From the NCBI GenBank assembly GCA_016191165.1, contig JACPPF010000071.1, forward strand, positions 1 to 64,000: DNA of 64,000 nt. Reading direction: 5' to 3'. Every line of letters begins with the position of its first letter. Positions within the stretch are counted from its first letter, which is position 1. This document shows, one piece after another, positions 63,381 to 64,000 of this stretch. The position numbers were made by a program, and so were the translations under genes. The notes beneath the pieces were generated by a model. It was not told the DNA's origin and made no database searches. It saw only the letters and a list, made by a program, of their open reading frames with translations. The DNA is from Planctomycetota bacterium. GTDB taxonomy: Bacteria > Planctomycetota > Planctomycetia > Gemmatales > Gemmataceae.

Positions 63381-64000
63381 CTATAAAGTCCTCGCAACAC
63401 GCAACCCGATGCCCCTGAGAAGGTTCGCCGGCCCACCCCTGCCACGGTTTGCGGAGCGAGCGAACCAGGGATTACCGTAGAACGACCCGCCACGCAGCAC
63501 GCGGCCATCTCCCGTCGTCGGCCCCTGCGGATCAACCTGCTCGCCGTCTGGATACACCGCATACCAGTCAGCGCACCATTCCCACACGTTGCCGTGCATG
63601 TCGTAGAGTCCCCAAGCGTTCGGGTAGGGCAGGCTGCCGACTGGGGTCGTCTTTTGCCGATTGACGCCTTTCTTTCCTTTGCCGTAGACGTAGTCGCCGG
63701 CGTAATTCGCTTGATCGGTCGAAATCGTGTCGCCAAAGTAGAACGGCGTCTTCGTACCGGCGCGGCAGGCGTATTCCCATTCCGCTTCCGTGGGCAGGCG
63801 AAAGCCCGTTCCTCCCAGGATCGTAACCTTCACGCCATCGATCTTGTAATACGGTTTTGCGCCTTCTTTCGCGCTCAGAGCGTTGCAGAAGTTCACCGCG
63901 TCAAACCAGGAGACCTGTTCGACCGGCAGGCTGTCGCCCTTGAAGTGACTGGGATTGGGATTCTCGGTCATGATGTCGCGCCATTGCGCCTGCGTTACCT
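63381..64000 (-). CDS. FGE/SUMF1-domain protein, C-terminal part
   Basis: The C-terminal 206 codons of a formylglycine-generating-enzyme-like domain, entering from the window end (codons VTQAQWRDI upstream of the Met at 63971 continue the frame). Landmarks: GDSLPVEQVSWFDAVNFCNAL, RLPTEAEWEYACRAGT, YDMHGNVWEWCADWY, RVLRGGSF and RSANRGR. In sulfatase activation the domain converts Cys to formylglycine; the two active-site Cys of true FGE are not seen here (CADWY only), so it may be a non-enzymatic binding domain. An N-terminal part lies outside the window. Confidence 0.9.
   Translation of the reverse strand, partial: VTQAQWRDIMTENPNPSHFKGDSLPVEQVSWFDAVNFCNALSAKEGAKPYYKIDGVKVTILGGTGFRLPTEAEWEYACRAGTKTPFYFGDTISTDQANYAGDYVYGKGKKGVNRQKTTPVGSLPYPNAWGLYDMHGNVWEWCADWYAVYPDGEQVDPQGPTTGDGRVLRGGSFYGNPWFARSANRGRGGPANLLRGIGLRVARTL

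Overview
The window looks like a chromosomal stretch of a planctomycete, most likely from the Gemmataceae/Isosphaeraceae side of the phylum (inference). It carries gene families that are typical of, or nearly confined to, that phylum. These are a DUF1552 protein and a DUF1587/1592/1588/1585 cytochrome-type protein, an ECF sigma factor fused through a membrane helix to TIGR03067-like and DUF1559-like regions, a PQQ-type propeller protein with a signal peptide, an FGE/SUMF1 domain protein and a short basic protein of the DUF6800 kind. The DNA is GC-rich, so many long antisense reading frames are shadows. I see no rRNA, tRNA or CRISPR array.

Layout. 1-4.2 kb: the edge of an ISAs1-like transposase, an FHA protein and an NtrC/NtrB-type two-component pair. 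4.4-9.3 kb: a secreted esterase, pterin dehydratase, KdsA and a large lipoprotein. 9.3-13.6 kb: a respiratory block with a Rieske protein, a cytochrome b carrying two c-type haem domains, and two paralogous small c-type cytochromes. 13.7-18.8 kb: a minus-strand series (TIM-barrel isomerase, NifU domain, Nudix/beta-lactamase fusion, response regulator, TPR protein, glycosyltransferase), then the NADH sensor gene rex behind a clear Rex operator. 19.2-24.0 kb: DUF1552 and DUF1592 genes with a HEPN-type two-gene cassette between them. 24.3-35.3 kb: plus-strand housekeeping genes (ung, tpiA, rplY, pth, rpsF, ssb, rplI, dnaB, ispF, cysS, ruvC, ruvA, ruvB). 36.2-44.5 kb: minus-strand moaA, moaE, moaD, a GlcD-GlcF fusion, two hypothetical genes, folE and a sigma-54 activator. 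44.8-47.9 kb: propeller protein, rpiB and a Sua5-phosphatase fusion. 48-54 kb: rpmA, a homocysteine methyltransferase, a phosphoesterase, a ferredoxin and a secreted metallopeptidase-like protein. 54.2-57.9 kb: the ffh-rpsP-trmD-rplS-yraN operon. 58-64 kb: coiled-coil protein, VOC protein, sigma-factor fusion, acetamidase, a YefM/YoeB toxin-antitoxin pair with a frameshifted antitoxin, and an FGE domain protein cut by the window end.

A second layer of structure runs through the window. Many gaps between genes hold 20-110 bp palindromic repeats that fall into at least eight families, and several supply the stop codon of the gene beside them. One further family (TCCCCTYTCCCC...GGGGGTGAGGGG) sits in frame inside two protein-coding genes, cysS and the acetamidase gene. 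A separate 98-bp inverted-repeat element flanked by 10-bp direct repeats lies just upstream of the broken antitoxin.

The observations I rate highest are the in-frame repeat insertions, the membrane-tethered sigma factor fusion, the intact YoeB toxin beside a frameshifted YefM, the Sua5/arginine-phosphatase-like fusion next to rpiB, the Rex operator in front of rex, and the HEPN cassette.
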